From positions 62,001 to 126,000 of the forward strand of contig CAJTXN010000001.1 of assembly GCA_910583605.1 (NCBI GenBank): a DNA stretch of 64,000 nucleotides, read 5' to 3'. The notes beneath the pieces are model-generated. The model saw nothing but the letters and a program-made list of their open reading frames with translations, had not been told where the DNA came from and did not search any database. Every line of letters begins with the position of its first letter. Position 1 is the first letter of the stretch. A program made the translations under genes and the position numbers. The DNA comes from an uncultured Lachnospiraceae bacterium. Its GTDB lineage: Bacteria > Bacillota > Clostridia > Lachnospirales > Lachnospiraceae. Shown in pieces: positions 26,469 through 34,792 of the stretch.

Positions 26469-26497
26469 AATTAACATACATAGAGGAGGATTTTCAA

Positions 26498-26578
26498 ATG
26501 AAGAATCATAAATTTTGGGCATGGGCGCTGGTGTTTTGCCTGTTTATGACAATCTATACCGGTTATAAACATAAGTAA
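26498..26578 (+). CDS. 26-residue single-pass membrane microprotein
   Basis: The peptide MKNHKFWAWALVF... ends in TGYKHK. It has a basic N-terminus, a hydrophobic aromatic-rich helix of about 16 residues containing one Cys, and a basic tail. A near-perfect Shine-Dalgarno AGAGGAGGA (26482-26490) is 7 nt before the ATG, so translation is well supported despite the small size. It is the first gene of the P-type ATPase operon, directly after a promoter and Fur-box-like site. I do not know its function; a small subunit or regulator of the ATPase is a guess. Confidence 0.7.
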   Translation: MKNHKFWAWALVFCLFMTIYTGYKHK

Positions 26579-26608
26579 GAAGAAAACAAGTCAGGAGGCG
26601 TATCAGTT

Positions 26609-26764
26609 ATGGTAAATTATATCAGGAAAATCAATAAGGCTAAAACCGGAATTTTTGCAGCAGGTGTTTTATTTGGAACAGCAGGAATTAAGATTTTATC
26701 CAGTAAAGATGCAAAGAAATTTTATACTAACTTCACAGCAGCAGTTTTGCGTGCAAAAGAGTAG
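26609..26764 (+). CDS. DUF6110 family small protein (short form)
   Basis: This is a 51-residue protein with the DUF6110 hallmark GVLFGTAGIKILSSKDAKKFYTNFTAAVLRAK. AGGAGG (26593-26598) lies 10 nt before the ATG. The central segment is a hydrophobic membrane-associated helix. It ends in TAG at 26762, just where family members usually seem to continue with more residues (from memory). The same frame continues open into the P-type ATPase. DUF6110 proteins accompany this ATPase type in Clostridia; the role is unknown. Confidence 0.75.
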   Translation: MVNYIRKINKAKTGIFAAGVLFGTAGIKILSSKDAKKFYTNFTAAVLRAKE

Positions 26765-26782
26765 CAGTACTGGGAAAAATTG

Positions 26783-28567
26783 GTGAATAAAGTAGTGCTT
26801 CGTGCCGGAAGCCGCCTTTTTCTGCCTTATCCGTTAAGAGTGGGAATGGCGGCATTAAAATCACTGAAATATATCAATCAGGGATTAAAAGTATTGGCGA
26901 AAGGAAAGATTGAAGTTCCGGTTCTGGATGCAACGGCAATCGGAGTATCCATGTTGCGTGGAGATATCGGAACTGCCGGTTCCATTATGTTTTTATTAGG
27001 TATCGGTGAAATATTAGAAGAGTGGACCCATAAGAAATCAGTAGAAGACCTTGCCAGAAGTATGTCATTGAATATAGGAAAAGTGTGGCTGCTAAAAGAC
27101 GGACAGGAAGTTTTGGTTTCTATCACGGAAATTGAAGAAGGCGACCGGGTTATCATACATATGGGAAATCTGATTCCGTTTGATGGAACGGTTTTAAATG
27201 GGGAGGCCATGGTGAATCAGGCTTCCCTGACAGGGGAATCTCTGCCGGTTTGTAAAAATACCGGTCATTTTGTTTATGCCGGAACCGTTGTTGAGGAAGG
27301 GGAACTAACAATTCAGGTAAAAGAGGTCAGTGGATGTAGCCGGTTTGAAAAAATTGTTACTATGATAGAGGAATCGGAAAAACTGAAATCTTCTTTGGAG
27401 AGCAAGGCAGAGCATTTGGCGGATAAGCTTGTACCATATACACTGGCAGGAACCGGTCTGACATATCTTTTAAGCGGAAATATTACAAAAGCACTATCGG
27501 TATTGATGGTGGATTTTTCCTGTGCATTAAAACTTGCTATGCCGATTTCTGTATTATCTGCCATTCGTGAGGCAAGCCTTTACCGGATAACGGTGAAGGG
27601 TGGGAAATATCTGGAAGCTATGGCGGAAGCTGATACCATTGTTTTTGATAAAACGGGAACATTAACAAAAGCCCGGCCTACCGTTGCCTATGTCATTTCC
27701 TTTAATGGAGAAAAACCGGAGGAGTTACTTCGTATAGCGGCGTGTCTGGAAGAACATTTCCCTCATTCCATTGCAAAAGCTGTAGTGGATGCTGCCAAAG
27801 AGAAGAATCTGATACATGAAGAAATTCATTCAAAAGTAGAATATATTGTTGCTCATGGTATTTCCACCACTATAGATGGAAAGAGAGCAATAATCGGAAG
27901 TTACCATTTTGTCTTTGAAGATGAACACTGTATCATTCCGGAAAATATGCAGCAGCAGTTTAATCATCTGCCGTTGGAATATTCTCATTTGTATCTGGCA
28001 ATTGAAAATGTTCTGGCAGCAGTGATTTGTATTGAAGATCCGTTGAGGGAAGAAGCGGCAGCGGTAATTACCTCTCTGAAACGGGCGGGAATCCGCAAAG
28101 TGGTTATGATGACCGGAGATAGTGAGAGGACCGCCTGCTCCATAGCAAAAATGGTGGGAGCAGATGAATATTATTCTGAGGTACTTCCTGAGGAAAAAGC
28201 CAAATATATAGAGATGGAAAAAGCCAAGGGAAGAAAAGTGGTTATGGTGGGAGATGGAATTAATGATTCTCCGGCATTATCGGCAGCAGACATAGGAATT
28301 GCCATAAGTGATGGAGCAGAGATTGCAAGAGAAATCGCGGATGTTACCATAGGCGCAGATGATCTGTATGAGATAGTTACTCTGAAAGCCATCAGTAATG
28401 GATTGATGAGACGGATTAATAAAAATTACCATGTTATTGTAGGATTTAATACCGGATTGATTGTTTTGGGAATCAGTGGTTTGATAAGTCCTACCACATC
28501 TGCATTGTTACATAACACTTCTACACTGGTTATCAGCTTGAAGGGGATGGAAAATCTTATTACATAA
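26783..28567 (+). CDS. P1B-type heavy-metal ATPase lacking the N-terminal metal-binding domain
   Basis: This is an ATP-driven transition-metal pump. It shows the actuator TGES, the phosphorylation motif DKTGT (Asp near 289), an HP-loop variant EEHFPHSIA, MMTGDSERTA and VMVGDGINDSPALS. The ion-path CPx motif is replaced by SCALK (Cys near 247), with AMPISV after it. The product is about 594 residues because the N-terminal HMA-like domain found in relatives is absent. Start is uncertain: GTG 26783 or TTG 26780, with only a weak GGGAA site, 18 nt after the DUF6110 stop and in the same frame. Context (Fur-like gene, Fur-box-like site, feo) suggests iron or manganese. Confidence 0.85.
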   Translation: MNKVVLRAGSRLFLPYPLRVGMAALKSLKYINQGLKVLAKGKIEVPVLDATAIGVSMLRGDIGTAGSIMFLLGIGEILEEWTHKKSVEDLARSMSLNIGKVWLLKDGQEVLVSITEIEEGDRVIIHMGNLIPFDGTVLNGEAMVNQASLTGESLPVCKNTGHFVYAGTVVEEGELTIQVKEVSGCSRFEKIVTMIEESEKLKSSLESKAEHLADKLVPYTLAGTGLTYLLSGNITKALSVLMVDFSCALKLAMPISVLSAIREASLYRITVKGGKYLEAMAEADTIVFDKTGTLTKARPTVAYVISFNGEKPEELLRIAACLEEHFPHSIAKAVVDAAKEKNLIHEEIHSKVEYIVAHGISTTIDGKRAIIGSYHFVFEDEHCIIPENMQQQFNHLPLEYSHLYLAIENVLAAVICIEDPLREEAAAVITSLKRAGIRKVVMMTGDSERTACSIAKMVGADEYYSEVLPEEKAKYIEMEKAKGRKVVMVGDGINDSPALSAADIGIAISDGAEIAREIADVTIGADDLYEIVTLKAISNGLMRRINKNYHVIVGFNTGLIVLGISGLISPTTSALLHNTSTLVISLKGMENLIT

Positions 28568-28586
28568 TTTTTGAAATTATAACAGA

Positions 28587-28640
28587 AATACATTATCAAA
28601 TATAAATCTTGATTAGTTATATTTGATAATGTATTTTTTA
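28587..28640 (+). terminator. Terminator after the P-type ATPase gene
   Basis: A perfect 18-bp stem (28587-28604 with 28618-28635) with a 13-nt loop is followed by TTTT. Confidence 0.85.
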
Positions 28641-28732
28641 CATTTACATAATCAAACATTATTTTGGTTATAATTGTATTATTAAATAAATAATGGTTAT
28701 ATCATAACCGTAACTTAAAAGGGAGGATTTAT

Positions 28733-28927
28733 ATGGATCATTTAAAAAGCCAGGCACTAAACGGAAAAAATAACAATCGAATCAATAAGGTTGATAAATT
28801 AGAAAATGAGGGAACTGCTGCATGGGCAGATACCAAACATACCATTCCGGAAAGCAATGTTTCCGTTCCGGATACGGATGCAGTTATCAGGGCAAAAAAC
28901 TGGGTGGACAATGGAAGCAGATTGTAG
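28733..28927 (+). CDS. DUF3787 family small protein
   Basis: This is a 64-residue hydrophilic protein resembling the clostridial DUF3787 family, with a conserved TAAWADTK segment, a VSVPDTDAVIRAKNWVD tail and an otherwise low-complexity Asn/Lys-rich start. GGGAGGATTT precedes the ATG. It lies 18 nt upstream of the pyruvate:ferredoxin oxidoreductase gene and is probably cotranscribed with it. A GGTTAT/ATAACC dyad at 28695-28709 lies between the upstream terminator and this gene. Function unknown. Confidence 0.7.
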   Translation: MDHLKSQALNGKNNNRINKVDKLENEGTAAWADTKHTIPESNVSVPDTDAVIRAKNWVDNGSRL

Positions 28928-28945
28928 AAAGGAAATAAAGCAGGT

Positions 28946-31900
28946 ATGGGAAAAATAACGATGACAGTGGACGGTAATACGGCAGCGGCATATGTAGCCT
29001 ATGCATATACCGATGTAGCAGCCGTATATCCGATTACCCCATCATCAACCATGGCAGAAGTGGTAGATGAATGGGCAGCAGGCGGGAGAAAAAATATATT
29101 CGGTCAGAGTGTCAGGGTTGTAGAGATGCAGTCGGAAGCAGGGGCAGCGGGAACCTTCCATGGTTCTCTTCAGGCAGGAGCCCTGACGACTACATTTACG
29201 GCCTCTCAGGGATTACTGCTGATGATTCCAAATATGTATAAGATTGCAGGAGAACTGCTGCCGGGAGTATTTCATGTCAGTGCCCGGTCGATTGCGGCAC
29301 AGGCATTGAGCATTTTTGGAGATCATCAGGATGTTATGGCGGCCAGACAGACAGGATGTGTCATGCTGGCCTCCGGTTCCGTTCAGGAAGTAATGGACCT
29401 GGCACCAGTAGCACATGTATCGGCTGTAAAAGGACGTTTGCCGTTTATACATTTTTTTGACGGCTTTCGGACTTCTCATGAAATTCAGAAAGTGGAAGCT
29501 TTAGAATATACGGATTTAGCAAAATTAATGGATGAAAAGGCACTGCAGGCATTCAGGGATAATGCTCTGTCACCGAATCATCCGGTGACAAGGGGAACGG
29601 CCCAGAATCCGGATATATATTTTCAAACCAGAGAAGCATGCAATCCGTTTTATCAGGAAATCATATCTATTGTAGAAGATTATATGAAGCAGATCAGCCG
29701 GATGACAAACAGAAATTACGGATTGTTTAACTATTATGGAGCCGAGGATGCAGAATATGTCATTGTTGCAATGGGTTCTGTATGTGAAACCATTGAAGAA
29801 ACCATTGATTATTACAATGCAAAGGGAGAAAAACTGGGACTGGTCAAGGTTCATTTATTTCGTCCGTTTTCCATGGAGCATTTTCTTAAAGCTATGCCGA
29901 AGAGCGTAAAGCGGGTTGCAGTCTTAGACCGGACAAAGGAACCGGGAGCAATGGGAGAACCGCTGTATCTGGATGTGAGAAATTGTTTCTATGATCAGGA
30001 AAATGCACCGATGGTTATCGGAGGACGTTTTGGTCTGGGTTCCAAAGATACAACACCATCAGAGATAAGGGCAGTATTTGAGAATCTGAAGAGTCAGAAT
30101 CCTAAAACACATTTTACTTTGGGAATAGAAGATGACGTTACGAATACTTCTCTTGCATCCGGGAAAAAAGTGGTGGTTGCAGAACCGGAAACCGTCCGCT
30201 GCAAGTTTTGGGGATTGGGTTCCGATGGTACGGTAGGAGCAAACAAGCAGGCAATTAAGATTATTGGAGAGCATACAGATAAGTTTGTACAGGCATATTT
30301 TGCTTATGATTCCAAGAAATCAGGAGGTTTGACAACTTCCCATCTGAGATTTGGAAACAAACCGATTAAATCGGCTTATTTAATTGATGAAGCGGACTAT
30401 ATTGCCTGTCACAATCAATCCTATGTCAATAGTTATGATTTGCTGAAGGGATTAAAAAAAGGAGGAATCTTTGTTTTAAATTGTCTCTGGGATATCGGGG
30501 AATTGGAAGAAAATTTACCTAAAAATCTATTGCGGGAGATTGCTGAAAAAGACATAGAGTTTTATTGTATTAATGCAATTGGCATTGCGGAAGAAATCGG
30601 TCTTGGAAACCGGATTAATATGATTATGCAGGGAGCATTTTTTAAGCTGACGGAAATCATACCGGAAGAAGATGCGAAACAATATCTGAAAGAATCCGTA
30701 CAGAAAGCCTATGGAAAAAAGGGAGAAAAAGTTGTAGGGATGAATCTTCAGGCTATTGAGCGGGGATTTACGGATATCAGGAAGGTGCAGGTATCTGATC
30801 AATGGAAACGGTATTCCGGGGAGATAAAAAAGGAGACGGAGGAACCGGAATTTATAGCTAAAATTATGCGGCCGATGAACCGGCAGGAAGGAGATTTATT
30901 ACCGGTCAGCGCTTTTTCCGGTATAGAGGACGGAACTTTTCCGTCGGGAACTTCGGCATATGAGAAACGGGGAATCGGAGTCAATGTGCCGGAATGGAAT
31001 GAAGAAACCTGTATTCAGTGTAATCAGTGTTCCTATATATGTCCGCATGCCTGTATCCGGCCGTTTCTGCTGACGGAAGAGGAAAAAGCGGAAGCGCCGG
31101 AATCATTTAAGACACAGAAAGCAAAAGGAAAGGGACTGGAACAATATTATTTCCGCATGCAGGTGACTACCATGGATTGTACCGGATGTGGAAACTGCGC
31201 AGATATCTGTCCGGCCAGACCAAAGGCGCTGGTGATGAAGAAACTTGGCACACAGAGTAAAACAGAAGTGCCGAACTGGGAATATGCAGTGGAGCATGTA
31301 TCTTACAAAGGAGATCTGGTGGAAGGCAGAACGGTAAAAGATTCCCAGTTTAAAACGCCGCTGATGGAATATTCCGGTGCATGTGCAGGGTGCGGGGAAA
31401 CACCGTATATTAAACTGATTACCCAGCTATATGGTACAAGAATGATGATTGCCAATGCAACCGGCTGCTCCTCAATCTGGGGTGCCTCTGCACCCACAAC
31501 TGCATATACCTGTAACCATCAGGGAAAAGGACCATCCTGGGCAAATTCTTTATTTGAGGATAATGCGGAATACGGATTTGGAATGTATCTGGGTGTTAAG
31601 CAGATTCGGGACGGCATGGAACAGAATATGAAGACTCTGATTCAGAAAGGAATTGATTCTGGTCTGAAAGAAGCCTTTGAAAACTGGATATCGGTCAGGG
31701 AAGACGGAGCGGCATCCGAACAGGCAGCCGTCCGGCTGCGTAAACTATTGGAGCATACGGAAACAGAAAATCAGGAACAGCAGTATTTGCTGGAGGAAAT
31801 AAGAAAGCATCAGGATTATCTGGCCAAACGCTCCCAATGGATCATCGGCGGAGACGGATGGGCATATGATATTGGTTTTAGCGGTCTGGATCATGTCATG

Positions 31901-32476
31901 GCATCCGGTGAAGATATAAATGTGCTGGTATTTGATACGGAGATATACTCCAATACCGGAGGTCAGGCATCAAAATCCACGCCCACAGCAGCAATTGCTA
32001 AATTTGCGGCATCGGGAAAGAAATCCGGTAAAAAAGATCTGGGCAGAATGATGATGACATACAAAAATGTTTATGTGGCACAGGTAGCCATGGGTGCAGA
32101 TAAAAATCAGACATTGAAAGCAATCGTGGAAGCGGAAGCATATCCGGGACCCTCTCTTATTATTGCATATGCCCCGTGTATCAGTCATGGAATTATGGAA
32201 GGTATGGGCAGAAGTATGGCCAATATGGCTCAGGCAGTAGAGTCGGGATACTGGCATTTGTACCGGTATAATCCGCTTTTAGCGGATGAAGGAAAAAATC
32301 CGTTTATATTGGATTCAAAAACACCAAAGGCTGAGTTTCGTGAATTTCTTATGGGACAGGTCCGGTTTGCGGCTCTTGCCAAACAATTTCCGCAGCAGGC
32401 AGAAGAGTTATTTGCCAAGGCAGAAAAGGAAGCAGGCAGCAGGCTGGAGTATTACCGGAGAAAAGCAGAAGGTTAA
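28946..32476 (+). CDS. nifJ: Pyruvate:ferredoxin (flavodoxin) oxidoreductase
   Basis: This enzyme oxidises pyruvate with CoA to acetyl-CoA, CO2 and reduced ferredoxin, the main pyruvate-consuming step in anaerobic Clostridia. The 1176-residue homodimeric type is complete. The N-terminal pyrimidine-binding domain begins with AYVAYAYTDVAAVYPITPSS. Two [4Fe-4S] ferredoxin motifs start near residue 690 (CIQCNQCSYIC) and 744 (CTGCGNCADIC). The thiamine diphosphate domain starts near 809 with GACAGCGETPY and includes GGDGWAYDIGF. Acetyl-CoA made here can feed Pta and AckA at the right end of the window. It follows the DUF3787 gene closely. Confidence 0.97.
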   Translation: MGKITMTVDGNTAAAYVAYAYTDVAAVYPITPSSTMAEVVDEWAAGGRKNIFGQSVRVVEMQSEAGAAGTFHGSLQAGALTTTFTASQGLLLMIPNMYKIAGELLPGVFHVSARSIAAQALSIFGDHQDVMAARQTGCVMLASGSVQEVMDLAPVAHVSAVKGRLPFIHFFDGFRTSHEIQKVEALEYTDLAKLMDEKALQAFRDNALSPNHPVTRGTAQNPDIYFQTREACNPFYQEIISIVEDYMKQISRMTNRNYGLFNYYGAEDAEYVIVAMGSVCETIEETIDYYNAKGEKLGLVKVHLFRPFSMEHFLKAMPKSVKRVAVLDRTKEPGAMGEPLYLDVRNCFYDQENAPMVIGGRFGLGSKDTTPSEIRAVFENLKSQNPKTHFTLGIEDDVTNTSLASGKKVVVAEPETVRCKFWGLGSDGTVGANKQAIKIIGEHTDKFVQAYFAYDSKKSGGLTTSHLRFGNKPIKSAYLIDEADYIACHNQSYVNSYDLLKGLKKGGIFVLNCLWDIGELEENLPKNLLREIAEKDIEFYCINAIGIAEEIGLGNRINMIMQGAFFKLTEIIPEEDAKQYLKESVQKAYGKKGEKVVGMNLQAIERGFTDIRKVQVSDQWKRYSGEIKKETEEPEFIAKIMRPMNRQEGDLLPVSAFSGIEDGTFPSGTSAYEKRGIGVNVPEWNEETCIQCNQCSYICPHACIRPFLLTEEEKAEAPESFKTQKAKGKGLEQYYFRMQVTTMDCTGCGNCADICPARPKALVMKKLGTQSKTEVPNWEYAVEHVSYKGDLVEGRTVKDSQFKTPLMEYSGACAGCGETPYIKLITQLYGTRMMIANATGCSSIWGASAPTTAYTCNHQGKGPSWANSLFEDNAEYGFGMYLGVKQIRDGMEQNMKTLIQKGIDSGLKEAFENWISVREDGAASEQAAVRLRKLLEHTETENQEQQYLLEEIRKHQDYLAKRSQWIIGGDGWAYDIGFSGLDHVMASGEDINVLVFDTEIYSNTGGQASKSTPTAAIAKFAASGKKSGKKDLGRMMMTYKNVYVAQVAMGADKNQTLKAIVEAEAYPGPSLIIAYAPCISHGIMEGMGRSMANMAQAVESGYWHLYRYNPLLADEGKNPFILDSKTPKAEFREFLMGQVRFAALAKQFPQQAEELFAKAEKEAGSRLEYYRRKAEG

Positions 32477-32729
32477 AATACTGATATACAAAAGATAAAA
32501 TTTATGTTAATATTATTTTGGATAAATTTTACAAAGGAGCTGATAGATATAGAAGAGATGACGGAAGATTATTCAAACGGATAAATTAATTATAAAATAC
32601 AGTACAGATAAAGGATATATCAGGAATATCCAGAGAATACATAAGAGATAAAAATAATAAAATATAAAGAAAATTTTAATTCTACTGCCTCAGGTGTCAT
32701 GAGAGGAAATTGGTAGAAGGGAGGAACAG

Positions 32730-34697
32730 ATGAAAATCAAGAGAAAAATATCATTTATGCTTACCGTATGCCTAATGGCAGGAATCTTTTCTGTTTTATG
32801 GAACAATGTGTTAACATTACAGGCAGCTTCGGAAGAATCTCTGGTTTGCTTTGGTGTAAAGGGAATCAATAATCCGAACAGTGAGAATCTTACAAAAGAT
32901 GTAGCATGGTCGGGAGATTATGTGTGGTTTGGACATTATGGAGTCAACCCGATTAAGTGGCGTATCTTGAATAAAAGCGGTTTAAAAGAAACAGGAACCA
33001 GTTCTATGGATGGCGGTATGCTGCTTCAGTCTGATACTGTTCTTGCGGAGTATCATTTTGAAGATGGAACGGATTTAAATAATGAGCATCAGGGCGGTGC
33101 GATTTCCGATACGGACTGGTCAGCAAGTGATATACGTGCCTGGCTTCAGGGAGACCAGGAATTTTTAAATGGATTTTCTGCTGCAGAGAGACTTTTAATA
33201 ATGAGCAGTACGAACGAGAAAGGCTCAGACTTTAATAGTTATGCAAGTGCGGCATTATTGAATGATACAGTTTTTTTGCTGGATGTTGCAGATATCAATA
33301 ATTCAAAGTATGGATATTGTATTTCTGATGATGGTTATGATTTTACAAATACCAATTTGAATTATGATACATGGTGGCTGCGTTCATCATATCTGGGATT
33401 TTTTGGCGTTACGTTAAATCATCATCAACTGTCACAGGAAAATTTAATGAATCTGGCAGGACTAGCGCCGGCTTTAAATATTAAATTAGATGAAATTTTT
33501 TTGACATCGGCATCAGAAACGGATTTTTCGTCGCTTATTTCAACCAAAGGTATTAATACCGGCAGAGAGTGGAAACTGACACTACTTGATACTGACCAGT
33601 CAGTAAGTATCAATGCGTCTAAAGAAATTACAAGAAGCGATAAAGACGGCAGAACAACGATAACAGTACCATATATATATAATGAAAATGCGGGTGCTAA
33701 ATCTGCAAATCAGATATCTGTAATGATAACGGATAAAGATTATACCGCAAATAATGATGCTACAATAAAAGCTTATGGCAGGGTATCCGGAAATGAAGGT
33801 ATAGATTTAAACAGTGAGATTTCTTTTGTACTGCCTGAGGATTATAATGCAGATACGGATAAAGTTTATCTTTTATCTGAACAGGCAAACGGCGGCAGGG
33901 GAACCAATTATGTCAGTATACCGGCTTCGGTGGATATACCCACAACATATACAATCAAATTTGACCCGAATGGCGGAAGTGGTCAAATGCAGTCTGTGAA
34001 AGCAGGAGTAGGAGAAAATTATATTCTTCCGGATTGCGGATTTACTGCACCGGAGGGAAAAGAGTTTAAGGAATGGGCAATCGGCAGTATAGACGGAACA
34101 GCATTGAATGCCGGAGAAGGATATACTTTTACCGAAAATACCACGGTATATGCTGTTTGGCAGGATATTAAGGAAGAGGATACGACAGAAGAAGATACTA
34201 CAACAGAAGAAGACAGTACAACAGAAGAGGATACTACAACGGGAGAAGACAGTACAACAGAAGAGGATACTACAACAGGAGAAGAAAGCACAACGGAAGA
34301 GGATACTATAATCGGAGAAGAAAGTACAACGGAAGAAGATATTACGACGGGAGAAGAAAGTACAACCGAAGAAGATACTACGACCGGAGAAGAAAGTTCA
34401 GCGGAAGAGGACAGCATAGCTGAAGAAGACAGCACAACCGAAGAATATGATACAACAGAGGAAATCAGTACAGCCGAAGAAAACCCGGCAGAAGAAGATA
34501 ACACATCCGGGGTAGAAGTTACGACAGAAAAAGATACGGAGAATAAAGAAGTTACAACGGAAGCAGATACTACAGCGGCTTCTGACAAGGGGGCGTCAGT
34601 CAATACAGGAGATTCTCTTCAGATGGCACTGTTTGGTATGTTGTTTATAAGTGCAGGAATTGTCCTGACAGCCAGTAAAAGGAAAAAAAATGAATAA
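32730..34697 (+). CDS. Cell-wall-anchored surface protein with DUF6273-like, InlB-type and acidic repeat regions
   Basis: This 655-residue secreted protein has, in order: a signal peptide (about 1-33, cleaved after LTLQA); a DUF6273-like region (WRILNKSG, SASDIRAWLQGD, WWLRSS) to about residue 260; beta-rich segments; one Listeria-Bacteroides (InlB B) repeat (FDPNGGSGQMQSVKAG to TTVYAVW, about 410-480); a Thr/Glu/Asp-rich stalk with seven 12-residue repeats (490-573); and a sorting-type tail SVNTGDS, hydrophobic helix and KRKKNE. VNTGD departs from classical LPXTG but fits the NTGD/PKTGD form seen in Clostridia. AGGGAGGAA precedes the ATG. It probably binds or displays at the cell surface; the ligand is unknown. 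No sortase is nearby. Confidence 0.8.
   Translation: MKIKRKISFMLTVCLMAGIFSVLWNNVLTLQAASEESLVCFGVKGINNPNSENLTKDVAWSGDYVWFGHYGVNPIKWRILNKSGLKETGTSSMDGGMLLQSDTVLAEYHFEDGTDLNNEHQGGAISDTDWSASDIRAWLQGDQEFLNGFSAAERLLIMSSTNEKGSDFNSYASAALLNDTVFLLDVADINNSKYGYCISDDGYDFTNTNLNYDTWWLRSSYLGFFGVTLNHHQLSQENLMNLAGLAPALNIKLDEIFLTSASETDFSSLISTKGINTGREWKLTLLDTDQSVSINASKEITRSDKDGRTTITVPYIYNENAGAKSANQISVMITDKDYTANNDATIKAYGRVSGNEGIDLNSEISFVLPEDYNADTDKVYLLSEQANGGRGTNYVSIPASVDIPTTYTIKFDPNGGSGQMQSVKAGVGENYILPDCGFTAPEGKEFKEWAIGSIDGTALNAGEGYTFTENTTVYAVWQDIKEEDTTEEDTTTEEDSTTEEDTTTGEDSTTEEDTTTGEESTTEEDTIIGEESTTEEDITTGEESTTEEDTTTGEESSAEEDSIAEEDSTTEEYDTTEEISTAEENPAEEDNTSGVEVTTEKDTENKEVTTEADTTAASDKGASVNTGDSLQMALFGMLFISAGIVLTASKRKKNE
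34197..34448 (+). repeat. Seven tandem 36-bp repeats encoding TTTGEESTTEED
   Basis: Seven in-frame 36-bp units encode variants of T-T-T-G-E-E-S-T-T-E-E-D. Early copies are nearly identical in DNA and later ones drift, so copy number may vary between strains. Confidence 0.85.
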
Positions 34698-34738
34698 TTG
34701 AGATGAATGTAAAGAGAGGGGTTATATTATATTGATAG

Positions 34739-34767
34739 ACACTGGTTGTAAAGACCGGTGTTTTATC
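34739..34767 (+). terminator. Terminator after the surface protein gene
   Basis: CACTGGT (34740-34746) pairs with ACCGGTG (34754-34760) around a 7-nt loop, followed by TTTT. Confidence 0.7.
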
Positions 34768-34792
34768 ATTTATTAAAAAAGGAGAATTAATG

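Noticed and set aside
32477..32729. A very short ORF (8 codons from 32557) between PFOR and the surface protein gene
   Set aside because: The AAGGAG nearby is too far from the ATG and the peptide is too short to support. The 253-nt gap holds no other clear feature.
34019..34603. A 194-residue minus-strand ORF rich in SSVVLSS repeats
   Set aside because: It is the antisense of the acidic TTEED repeats. The repeat periodicity of the real gene keeps the reverse frame open; it has no ribosome binding site.
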